Source of the DNA: Clostridiaceae bacterium
GTDB taxonomy: Bacteria; Bacillota; Clostridia; Peptostreptococcales; Natronincolaceae
Reading direction: 5' to 3'
Assembly (NCBI GenBank): GCA_018432235.1
Contig: JAHDLO010000022.1
Location: forward strand, 114,194 to 178,193
DNA length: 64,000 nt
Of the stretch, positions 28,506-35,148 are shown piece after piece; the first letter of the stretch is position 1; every line of letters begins with the position of its first letter. Both the position numbers and the translations under genes were made by a program. Under the pieces are notes generated by a model. That model was not told the DNA's origin, did not search any database, and worked only from the letters and a program-made list of their open reading frames with translations.

Positions 28506-29308
28506 TTGTTCAATATAAAACGATATCCAATAATAAACAAGAATCTTAAAGATTGGGTAAAATTTATCTGGCATTTTGAAGCAGATAGCGGTTTTGTTCA
28601 GCATAAGTTATTGCCAATGGAAAGTATTGATATATTAATGAATTTAGCGGATGAAATGATATATGAAACAGCATCTGATAGAATAATTGCGCCTAGTATA
28701 CATGTTAACGGTTTAAGAAGTCAATACAGTTTTATTCGTCAAACTGGGAATATAAATGTTTGGGGCATATCTTTTTATTCTTTTGGCTTATACCCATTTA
28801 TAAACAACCCAATAAATGATATTCAGAATAAGATTGTAGATTTAAATTTATTATCGTTGCCATTAGCTGATAAATTGAAAGCAGCTGTATTTCGTGAGAC
28901 AGTACAGTGCAAAGTTGAGAGTATAATGGAATCATTAATTTCGGAGTTGCAAATAAGTGACAGGTGTTTAAAAAGAACAGAAATTATCAAAGAATTTATG
29001 AAAACGGACGATGATTTATCAATAGTATGTTTTGCATGAATTATAGTATAAATCAGAGGACATTTGAAAGATTTGTTTTAAACATGACGGGTTATACGCC
29101 AATAGATCTACGTAGAATAAGGCGTTATCAGGTAGCAAGTAATCAATTACTGTTTAATAAATCTGCTAAGATATCTGAAATTGTTTATGATAATAATTAT
29201 ACAGATCAATCGCATTTCACTAAAGAGTTCAAAAAAATTTCAGGAGTGCCACCAAGAACGTTTCACCAAGAAAAGATTACTATTATAGAGAATACTAATT
29301 ATTTTTGA
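28506..29308 (+). pseudogene. AraC-family transcriptional regulator split by a frameshift
   Basis: Two adjoining frames code one regulator: 28506-29039 (N-terminal effector domain up to DDLSIVCFA) and 29027-29308 (DNA-binding helices INQRTFERFVLNMTGYTP and DQSHFTKEFKKISGVPPRTF). Adding one T to the T4 run at 29030-29033 restores LSIVCFCMNYSINQRTFERF. So either the gene is inactivated or the base call is wrong. Intact, it would regulate the two small genes downstream. TTG-rich region; ATG/TTG 28506 follows GAAAGGTGA, only 7 nt behind rlmD. Confidence 0.75.
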
Positions 29309-29380
29309 TTCTGTCGATTTAATACAATACTTTATGTTCTGTTATTAATATACTTAAGAAAAAACAGGAGGTATAATAAC

Positions 29381-29695
29381 GTGAATGTAACAGAAATTGT
29401 AAAAATGAAAACGGTTGAAGGTGTTAGTAAAGACGAATTTATTAAAATTGTTGATGGACTTGAAAAGAATTTTCATTCCAGGCAACTAGGATTTATTGAT
29501 ACGGAATTACTGTACAATGATGAAGATGAAGAATGGTATATGATACAGCATTGGAATTCTAAAGATAACTTAAAAGAAGCATCTAAAAAGATATTTATAG
29601 ATCAGGATGCTGAAGCCTTTGTGAAATCTCTTGATAAACGCAGTGTGAAGATGCTCATATTACCTCAAATAAGAACCTGGACAAAATCAATATGA
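29381..29695 (+). CDS. Small monooxygenase-like (ABM/dimeric alpha-beta barrel) protein
   Basis: 104 residues. The pattern VTEIVKMKTVEGVSKDEFIK, then W-x-M-I-Q-H-W near residue 47-53, fits the antibiotic-biosynthesis-monooxygenase/stress-response dimeric barrel fold, whose members oxidise or bind small aromatic compounds; no catalytic residue can be named. GTG 29381 follows CAGGAGG (29365-29371). Its stop overlaps the ATG of the next gene by 4 nt. The pair lies behind the AraC gene and is likely its target operon. Confidence 0.65.
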   Translation: MNVTEIVKMKTVEGVSKDEFIKIVDGLEKNFHSRQLGFIDTELLYNDEDEEWYMIQHWNSKDNLKEASKKIFIDQDAEAFVKSLDKRSVKMLILPQIRTWTKSI

Positions 29696-29955
29696 AGCAA
29701 TTTGAATATCGAGTAGAAAAAGTATTGGAACACTGTTCCTGCGGATATAAGGTTGGGGATATTTTTCGATGTAAAGGAATGAATACACCGGATACTCAGT
29801 TTTGTGGTGGGGCATATATTGTACTTTTTCCAATTCAAGTTGCATTATTCAATGGAGCAAGATTTAATTTTGAAGACAATCCTAAATCCAAAGGAAATTT
29901 GGCATGCCCTGATAATGGTTGCGTTATTTTCAGGGTGGTTATGATTGAGGAGTAA
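29692..29955 (+). CDS. TIGR04076-like small protein
   Basis: 87 residues. The pattern C-x-C-G-Y-K-V-G-D near residue 15-24, then FCGGAYIVLFPIQVAL and ACPDNGCVIF, matches the TIGR04076 family of unknown function. Several Cys suggest a metal site or redox use. Translationally coupled to the preceding gene (ATGA). Confidence 0.75.
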   Translation: MKQFEYRVEKVLEHCSCGYKVGDIFRCKGMNTPDTQFCGGAYIVLFPIQVALFNGARFNFEDNPKSKGNLACPDNGCVIFRVVMIEE

Positions 29956-30069
29956 AGCGAATATTTTGCCACCAAGGAACAAGTAGGTTCTGATGACATC
30001 ATTTTTGTCTACTCAAGGCACGTTGAGACGGTGGTTCTGATGACGAAATGTGGTTTTGATGGCAAATGA
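29956..30069 (+). pseudogene. Foreign rlmD/rumA 3'-end remnant (possible attachment-site scar)
   Basis: A 37-codon open stretch without a start, ending in YSRHVETVVLMTKCGF and TGA. H-V-E-T-V-V-L-L/M is the hallmark of the C-terminus of RumA-type uracil methyltransferases, and such 3' ends are commonly carried by ICEs that integrate in rumA. The local intact rlmD ends differently (HCESICLL), so this piece came with a mobile element. It lies 1.5 kb downstream of rlmD. Confidence 0.5.
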
Positions 30070-30123
30070 GGCAAGTCAGCCACTATATGTAGTGGTTTTG
30101 GAGCAAAAAATGAGCAAAAATCG

Positions 30124-30158
30124 GGCCGAAAAAGTGCATTTTTCGGCCTTGTTTTTTT
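30124..30158 (+). terminator. Strong intrinsic terminator
   Basis: Perfect 10-bp stem GGCCGAAAAA / TTTTTCGGCC, 5-nt loop, TTGTTTTTTT. Confidence 0.85.
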
Positions 30159-30297
30159 ACCCTTTTTATAGATGACATTCGATATTTTTCAGTATAACGC
30201 TCAAGATAGCATCATTAAGCGAGAAAAGAACCATTCGCAATTTAATAATTATGTAGGATTATGTTTTTCCAGAATCTCATGAAACAACGCTCTATAA

Positions 30298-30828
30298 CTT
30301 GGTGATTTAGAAATAAAAGTAAGCCGCGGCTTTACAATCTATCCCATTCCGTCTGTTTCGCTCAGCATCCTGCAGCCCCTGGTTCGCAGGGGAAGCCGGA
30401 CAGTCGGCATCAGCGGTTCGGATTTGGAGAAACCCACAACGGATTGGACGATCCGTCAGGGCAGCGGTGACGCAAAGTCATATTCAACTTATGCCACCGG
30501 AAGCCTGGCTAAAGCTGGTGGAACAATTACTTTCCCATTAAAAGGACGGTATGAGTTGACGCTCACTTTGACGGGCGCAACCGGCCGCACCTTTACCAAG
30601 AGTCGGAGCTTCACGGTATCCCCCATCCCGACCAAGAGCATCGGCTTCCCGCCGATGATCTACAGCGGCGCCCCCATGGCAGTCACCGCATCGGGTACTG
30701 AGTTTGACGGAGCGAGCATCAATTGGCTTATCGCTGTGGATAGCGGCGAGGCAAAGCCCCACACCCAATACGCAACAGAGAAAAAAGGAAAAAGACCTTC
30801 CCGCCAAGGGAGAGGTCTGACTGTCTAG
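30298..30828 (+). pseudogene. Fragment of a large surface or repeat protein
   Basis: An open stretch of about 176 codons without a start; TTG 30424 has no ribosome site. Two similar units (DWTIRQGSGDAKSYSTYATG and NWLIAVDSGEAKPHTQYAT) suggest an internal piece of an extracellular repeat protein. After the second unit the frame runs into Lys/Arg-rich, apparently non-coding sequence. Base composition is clearly more GC-rich than the host genes around it, so it was transferred. The piece has neither secretion signal nor anchor and is non-functional. Confidence 0.6.
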
Positions 30829-30941
30829 TGAACTATGGCAGGGTTCGTGGTGAGCCAAGGAATGAAGGTCTCACTCTAACAGAGTTTTAACACCAGAGAA
30901 AGAACAATTTTTTCTAAATTAAAGAACACCCCAAATATGAA

Positions 30942-31583
30942 CTAGTTATTCAAATATTTTACCGTATAAGTAACGAATTCCGAAAAATCATCCACAAAAT
31001 CAACAAGTTTATACGGAATTTCGGATCGTTTAATGGCTTCCTTTTGTATTGGTGTTAATGATGTAGAAGAGAATGATCCTATCGCATACTGCATTTGCAA
31101 ACGGATAAATTTCTCAATGGCTTTGTCGTCCCATGTCGGGAAGGCTGTCCGCAAGACTTTGAATAAATTTAATGATGCAAGAGCAAATTTCTTTTTAAAA
31201 TCAATAAGATTTTCTAAAGAAACATTTTTTTCGATAATCGTATAAAGTAAGGAAATTAATTTTAGGAACCGTTGATGCCGATACATGACATTTGCCCATT
31301 TTTTTGAAAAATCGTCAATTTCCCGAGTAAATTCCTTACTTATTGTTTTTTCCAAATCTTTAATCCAGTCAACAATTTCATCTAATGTGACAAGTAGATA
31401 AATATCCTCTTTTGAAGAGATATACTTATATAAATTACCGCGTGTAAAGCTGGTTTCGTTGGCAATTTCTGCAAGAGTGATATCGTGAAATTGCTTGATA
31501 TCGAAAAGCTGGATTGCCGCTTTTTTTATTTGCTCTACACGTATTTTTCTTTGTTCTTCATTTCTGGCCCGATCAAATTCCAT
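30942..31583 (-). CDS. TetR-family transcriptional repressor
   Basis: 213 residues. The N-terminal helix-turn-helix reads IKKAAIQLFDIKQFHDITLAEIA then TSFTRGNLYKYISSKEDIY, the TetR signature; the C-terminal part is a helical ligand domain. The start is the ATG at 31583 (minus strand) behind GGAGG (31592-31596), not the longer frame to 31655. Divergent from the aldo/keto reductase gene; the shared 194-bp intergenic region holds a 34-bp palindrome expected to be its operator. The ligand is unknown but may be a substrate of the reductase. Confidence 0.92.
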   Translation of the reverse strand: MEFDRARNEEQRKIRVEQIKKAAIQLFDIKQFHDITLAEIANETSFTRGNLYKYISSKEDIYLLVTLDEIVDWIKDLEKTISKEFTREIDDFSKKWANVMYRHQRFLKLISLLYTIIEKNVSLENLIDFKKKFALASLNLFKVLRTAFPTWDDKAIEKFIRLQMQYAIGSFSSTSLTPIQKEAIKRSEIPYKLVDFVDDFSEFVTYTVKYLNN

Positions 31584-31605
31584 AATACATACCTCCTTTG
31601 AAAAT

Positions 31606-31634
31606 ATTATAGCTATAAACACCTTGCATGTAAA
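31606..31634 (-). promoter_or_regulatory. Promoter of tetR (minus strand)
   Basis: On the minus strand: TTTACA, 17-bp spacer, TATAAT, ending 22 bp before the ATG. Confidence 0.6.
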
Positions 31635-31652
31635 TAAAAACAGTGCTATAAT
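31624..31652 (+). promoter_or_regulatory. Promoter of the aldo/keto reductase gene
   Basis: TTGCAT, 17-bp spacer, TATAAT. The palindromic operator begins 4 bp downstream, over the expected transcription start. The two divergent promoters overlap by their -35 regions. Confidence 0.65.
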
Positions 31653-31655
31653 CAA

Positions 31656-31689
31656 AATATAATTAACGTGACGTCACGTTAATTATATT
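31656..31689. promoter_or_regulatory. 34-bp perfect palindrome, TetR operator
   Basis: Two 17-nt arms (left arm AATATAATTAACGTGAC) are exact reverse complements with no spacer, centred between 31672 and 31673. The site sits directly behind the -10 box of the reductase promoter and 73 bp from the tetR start, so repressor binding would stop reductase transcription. Confidence 0.85.
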
Positions 31690-31776
31690 AAGGTGAGACG
31701 AAATAAGAAAGCAATCACAAGCTCTTATTTTAAAAGGATTAACAACAATAAATTGACGCTGCAGGAGGTTGTTTAA

Positions 31777-32823
31777 ATGAGTACTATAGAATATCGCAGA
31801 CTTGGCGCATCGGGCATTGAAGTGCCGGCGATTGGGATTGGGACATTAGCTTGGGGGGAAAAACGTTGGGGCTTTAATAAGAAATACTCTCGTGATGATC
31901 TGTTTAAAGCATATACTGCATCTCTGGATGCTGGGTTAAATTTCTTTGATACTTCAGAAAGTTACGGTAAGGGCTTATCCGAGCAGCTTATTGGTGAATT
32001 TCGCCGTAAAGACGGTCGGCCCATTATCGTAGCCACAAAATTCTCTCCGGCAAAGGTTTATGAACCATCCACACGCTTTTCAGCCAAGGACATTATTGGC
32101 ACGCTAGACGGAAGTCTAAAACGTCTAGGAATTGACGCGGTTGATCTTTACCATTTACATTATCCGGTTGCGCGGCATAAGCTTGACGAGTATCTTAATA
32201 CTATGGCTGAAACAGTCAAAACCGGCAAGGCTAAGGCTATTGGTGTAAGTAACTTCAATACTGAACTCTTGCGGTATGCGCACGCATTTTTTGCTAAGCA
32301 AAATATTCGACTCGCATCCAACGAAACAGACTATAGTTTACTGAACCGATTGCCTGAAATGAATGGCATGTTAGCAGCCTGCAAAGAACTCGACATCGCT
32401 TTACTCGCCATCCTCCCATTAGGACAAGGCGCGCTGACTGGAAAGTATAGGGTTGGCGGTCTGCCATACCCGGCAATTATGCGTGGTATCATTACGGTTG
32501 GGCAACTAGATTTATTCCATCAATACCCATACAAGTCATCCAAACCCAGTCTTTTCACAAAACCATATATGCTGCAGCGCGAAAAGCTTGAACCATTGTT
32601 TGTGTTAATGGACGGGATTGCCAAGGCTCATGATGCCACCATTGCTCAGGTAGCGCTAAACTGGTTGCTCGTGAGTAACCCACTTGTCATACCTATTCCT
32701 GGTGAAAAAAATGCTAAACAGGCGGCAGCCAATGCGGCTACGCTTAGCTGGAGGCTGACCCAGGAAGAATTCGAGAGCATCAGTAAAACTGAGAGAGCTA
32801 TTTGGACAACACTGCAAAGGTAA
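31777..32823 (+). CDS. Aldo/keto reductase
   Basis: 348 residues, a (beta/alpha)8 NADPH-dependent oxidoreductase. Catalytic tetrad positions are seen: FFDTSESYGKG (Asp, Tyr), IIVATKFSP (Lys), VDLYHLHYP (His). The C-terminal cofactor segment reads NPLVIPIPGEKNAKQAAANA. It reduces aldehydes or ketones; the substrate is unknown. ATG 31777 follows GCAGGAGGTTG (31761-31771). Under control of the divergent TetR repressor. GC content is higher than in the flanking remnants. Confidence 0.93.
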   Translation: MSTIEYRRLGASGIEVPAIGIGTLAWGEKRWGFNKKYSRDDLFKAYTASLDAGLNFFDTSESYGKGLSEQLIGEFRRKDGRPIIVATKFSPAKVYEPSTRFSAKDIIGTLDGSLKRLGIDAVDLYHLHYPVARHKLDEYLNTMAETVKTGKAKAIGVSNFNTELLRYAHAFFAKQNIRLASNETDYSLLNRLPEMNGMLAACKELDIALLAILPLGQGALTGKYRVGGLPYPAIMRGIITVGQLDLFHQYPYKSSKPSLFTKPYMLQREKLEPLFVLMDGIAKAHDATIAQVALNWLLVSNPLVIPIPGEKNAKQAAANAATLSWRLTQEEFESISKTERAIWTTLQR

Positions 32824-32864
32824 TTACACAATATCATAAAAGAATAATAAATGAATAATTAGTA

Positions 32865-32950
32865 CTAAGGGCAAACCTGTCTAAAGACAGGGACGCAAAG
32901 CCATAGGGTCTAAGGTGCTTTAAGCATTATGACAGCCTGGTTGCCGTGAG
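32865..32950 (+). ncRNA. Cyclic-di-GMP-I (GEMM-I) riboswitch
   Basis: The conserved core is present in order: GGCAAACC at 32869, a P1b stem (CCTGTCTAAAGACAGG, with tetraloop-like TAAA), GGACGCAAAGCCATAGGG, then a second stem-loop and ACAGCCTGGTTGCCG, closing at 32946. The spacing and the invariant ACGCAAAGCC match the GEMM-I consensus that binds c-di-GMP. A terminator hairpin follows 12 nt later as expression platform. No intact gene is behind it. Confidence 0.9.
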
Positions 32951-32961
32951 ATTAAATGCGT

Positions 32962-32992
32962 CAAGACCTGCCCGTTTTTGCGGCAGGTCTTG
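32962..32992 (+). terminator. Riboswitch expression-platform hairpin
   Basis: Perfect 11-bp stem CAAGACCTGCC / GGCAGGTCTTG with a T-rich loop, followed by ATTAAAAT rather than a U run. Termination efficiency is uncertain; it may also be a processing or anti-terminator element. Confidence 0.6.
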
Positions 32993-33020
32993 ATTAAAAT
33001 ACACGCCTTCCTGCCAAGGG

Positions 33021-33048
33021 GGTGCCACAGGGGTGTGGCATCTTTTTT
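33021..33048 (+). terminator. Second terminator behind the riboswitch
   Basis: Stem GGTGCCACA / TGTGGCATC (one G:U), GGGG loop, TTTTTT. Confidence 0.8.
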
Positions 33049-33057
33049 ACACACTCA

Positions 33058-33251
33058 AGTCATGTGGAGTGCGTAATAGGAATGCAAAGGAAAGATACGT
33101 AGAAATCCTTAGTTTTCAGCACTTGGCGAGATATATGACTTTTACGACGGATGGCGATGATTTCAGGAATAAGGTGCCGAAAGATAAAATTGATGTTTCT
33201 GTTGTTTTGGATATGGAGTGTGTAGATATGTTTCCGCAGTGGTTTGAATAG
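33058..33251 (+). pseudogene. Unrecognised gene remnant
   Basis: An open frame of about 65 codons without a proper start: it would begin inside the terminator at 33033. The sequence includes FQHLARYMTFTTDGDDF and DKIDVSVVLDMECVDMF. No family recognised. It may be the tail of the gene once controlled by the riboswitch. Confidence 0.35.
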
Positions 33252-33310
33252 AGTGTTCAGATATGTCTATATTACGAAGTGTGAGGCAATTTTGAGACTG
33301 GGCAATGATG

Positions 33311-33348
33311 AGAGAATGTCGGATTTTATAAGGCATTCTCTTTTTTTT
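33311..33348 (+). terminator. Intrinsic terminator upstream of the defence operon
   Basis: Perfect stem GAGAATG / CATTCTC, 15-nt loop, eight T. It insulates the operon from upstream transcription. Confidence 0.8.
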
Positions 33349-33409
33349 AATAAATTACAAAATTTTTGCGTTATGGATAGTGTTTTAAATTTTTTAAATT
33401 AATAACTCA

Positions 33410-33438
33410 TTGAATTTATTCGTTTCTTCGTATAGAAT
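33410..33438 (+). promoter_or_regulatory. Promoter of the defence operon
   Basis: TTGAAT, 17-bp spacer, TAGAAT, about 38 bp before the first ATG at 33477, in an AT-rich leader behind a terminator. Confidence 0.6.
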
Positions 33439-33476
33439 ATTAATGATTGGATAATTTTCTCTGTGAGGTATAAAAA

Positions 33477-33686
33477 ATGGAGTATATTACGGCGAAAGAG
33501 GCTGCTGAAAAATGGAATATATCTCAACGCAGAGTTCAAGTTCTGTGTGAGCAGGGACGGATATTAGGTGTAGTTAGATTAGGATGGGCATGGGCAATCC
33601 CTAAGGAAGCAGACAAGCCTGTAGATATGCGTAGTCAAAAAGACTATAAAAAAATAAAAAATAAACAGCGGGAGGTTCAACAATGA
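33477..33686 (+). CDS. Small helix-turn-helix protein at the head of the defence operon
   Basis: 69 residues. The opening YITAKEAAEKWNISQRRVQVLCEQGRI is a MerR/excisionase-type winged helix, followed by the wing residues RLGWAWAIP and a basic tail (KDYKKIKNKQRE). Such proteins bind one DNA site. As the first gene, ending in an ATGA overlap with the ATPase gene, it probably regulates the operon; a recombination-directionality role cannot be excluded, but no integrase is near. Confidence 0.85.
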   Translation: MEYITAKEAAEKWNISQRRVQVLCEQGRILGVVRLGWAWAIPKEADKPVDMRSQKDYKKIKNKQREVQQ

Positions 33687-35137
33687 ATTTAAAATCTGCT
33701 ATTCCAGATGCCGCACCGCTTGTGTTGTCTTTGCGTTCAGTTGGATATACTCTTGAAACTGCAATTGCAGATATAGTGGACAATAGTATTACTGCTAAAG
33801 CTACAGAGATACATATAGATGCAAATTGGCATGAGAATGCTTCCTTTATAAGTATTATGGATAATGGATATGGAATGAATGACGATGAACTGCATCAAGC
33901 TATGAAAATTGGCGCAAAAAATCCTATAATGCCAAGAACTCATGATGATTTAGGACGTTTTGGGATGGGTCTGAAAACAGCTGCGTTTTCACTGTGCAAA
34001 CGGCTTACAGTTGGAAGCAAACTTTTGGGTGAAAGTACAATCTGCGTGAGGGTTTGGGATATAGATAATGTTGTGAATTCGAATAAATGGGAATTGTTCG
34101 ATGATAGTTCAACATATGCCTGGAAAGAGGCAATAAGAAAGTTTGAAGGATATAATCAAGGTACTATTGTTGTGATGGAAAAACTTGATAGGCTTATTAC
34201 AGAGAAATACAGCGACCAGGCAGTTGGCCGCTTTTGGCAGCGTATTGCAGACATGGAAAGGCATTTGTCCATGGTTTTTCATAGATTTTTATCAGGAGCA
34301 AATCCTATACAGATTTTCATTAATGGAACGAAGATTGAACCATGGGATCCATTTATGCGAAATTCCTTTGCCACACAAGAATTTAGAGAAGAATTTGTGG
34401 AAATGGGCGATAAAAATATTCGGATACATACTTTTATTTTGCCTCATCATTCTAAATTATCAGTTAAAGAGTATGATGAAGCTGGTGGTGCCAGCGGATG
34501 GCTTGAACAGCAAGGGTTTTATGTTTATAGAAATAAAAGGCTGATAGTCCCCGGAACATGGTTTAAAATGTTGAGAAAGAACGAGCCGGGCCAGCTTGCG
34601 AGAATACAAATGGACTTGATTGGAGATATGGATTTTGATTGGAAAATTGATGTAAAAAAATCCTCCGCATCTCCTCCAGCAATTGTAAGAGAAAAAGTAA
34701 GGAGAATTGCCAGAATAGCGCAAGAAGCTTCACGCAAAGTCTACTATTATCGAGGAGCCGTTATTAATCAGCAAGTTAAGATTGAAGACAATGATGCCAT
34801 ATGGGAGCAGGCATCCATTCGCGGAAGAACATTTTTCAGGATAAATCGCAACCATAATTTGCTGAAAGAGGCTTGTACTGCGCTTAATGCTGATGCTGCA
34901 AAGAAAGTCAATACATTCATAAGCCTCATTGAAGGATTTGCGCCTATGAATGCATCACTGACAGGACCCGTTTCTAGTGAAGCCACCCAAGATCATGAAT
35001 TGCTGGAGAGTGCAGTACGGTTTTGCAACGACTTGATTGAGGCTGGGTATAGTCCATGCGAAGCCTTGAGAAAAGTTTTGCAAATAAGTATTTATGAAGG
35101 AATGGATGCGGCTATAAAAGATAGATTGAAAATTTAA
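33683..35137 (+). CDS. GHKL ATPase, MutL/MORC-like, of a restriction/defence system
   Basis: 484 residues. ATP-binding GHKL motifs are complete: N box AIADIVDNS (27-35), G1 MDNGYGM (59-65) and G2 GRFGMGLKTAA (91-101). The transducer-like S5 domain follows with YRNKRLIVPGTWFKM near 280-295. The N-box acid is Asp30 where MutL has Glu. Proteins of this branch occur next to Z1 helicases, PD-(D/E)XK nucleases and cytosine methyltransferases, and are thought to be ATP-driven clamps that load on DNA. Its start overlaps the HTH gene by 4 nt and the Z1 gene begins 11 nt after its stop, so the proteins are made together. Confidence 0.9.
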   Translation: MNLKSAIPDAAPLVLSLRSVGYTLETAIADIVDNSITAKATEIHIDANWHENASFISIMDNGYGMNDDELHQAMKIGAKNPIMPRTHDDLGRFGMGLKTAAFSLCKRLTVGSKLLGESTICVRVWDIDNVVNSNKWELFDDSSTYAWKEAIRKFEGYNQGTIVVMEKLDRLITEKYSDQAVGRFWQRIADMERHLSMVFHRFLSGANPIQIFINGTKIEPWDPFMRNSFATQEFREEFVEMGDKNIRIHTFILPHHSKLSVKEYDEAGGASGWLEQQGFYVYRNKRLIVPGTWFKMLRKNEPGQLARIQMDLIGDMDFDWKIDVKKSSASPPAIVREKVRRIARIAQEASRKVYYYRGAVINQQVKIEDNDAIWEQASIRGRTFFRINRNHNLLKEACTALNADAAKKVNTFISLIEGFAPMNASLTGPVSSEATQDHELLESAVRFCNDLIEAGYSPCEALRKVLQISIYEGMDAAIKDRLKI

Positions 35138-35148
35138 GGGGGATTTTT

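Noticed and set aside
33033..33251. 72-codon gene starting at GTG 33033
   Set aside because: The start lies inside a strong terminator and has no ribosome site; treated as a remnant.
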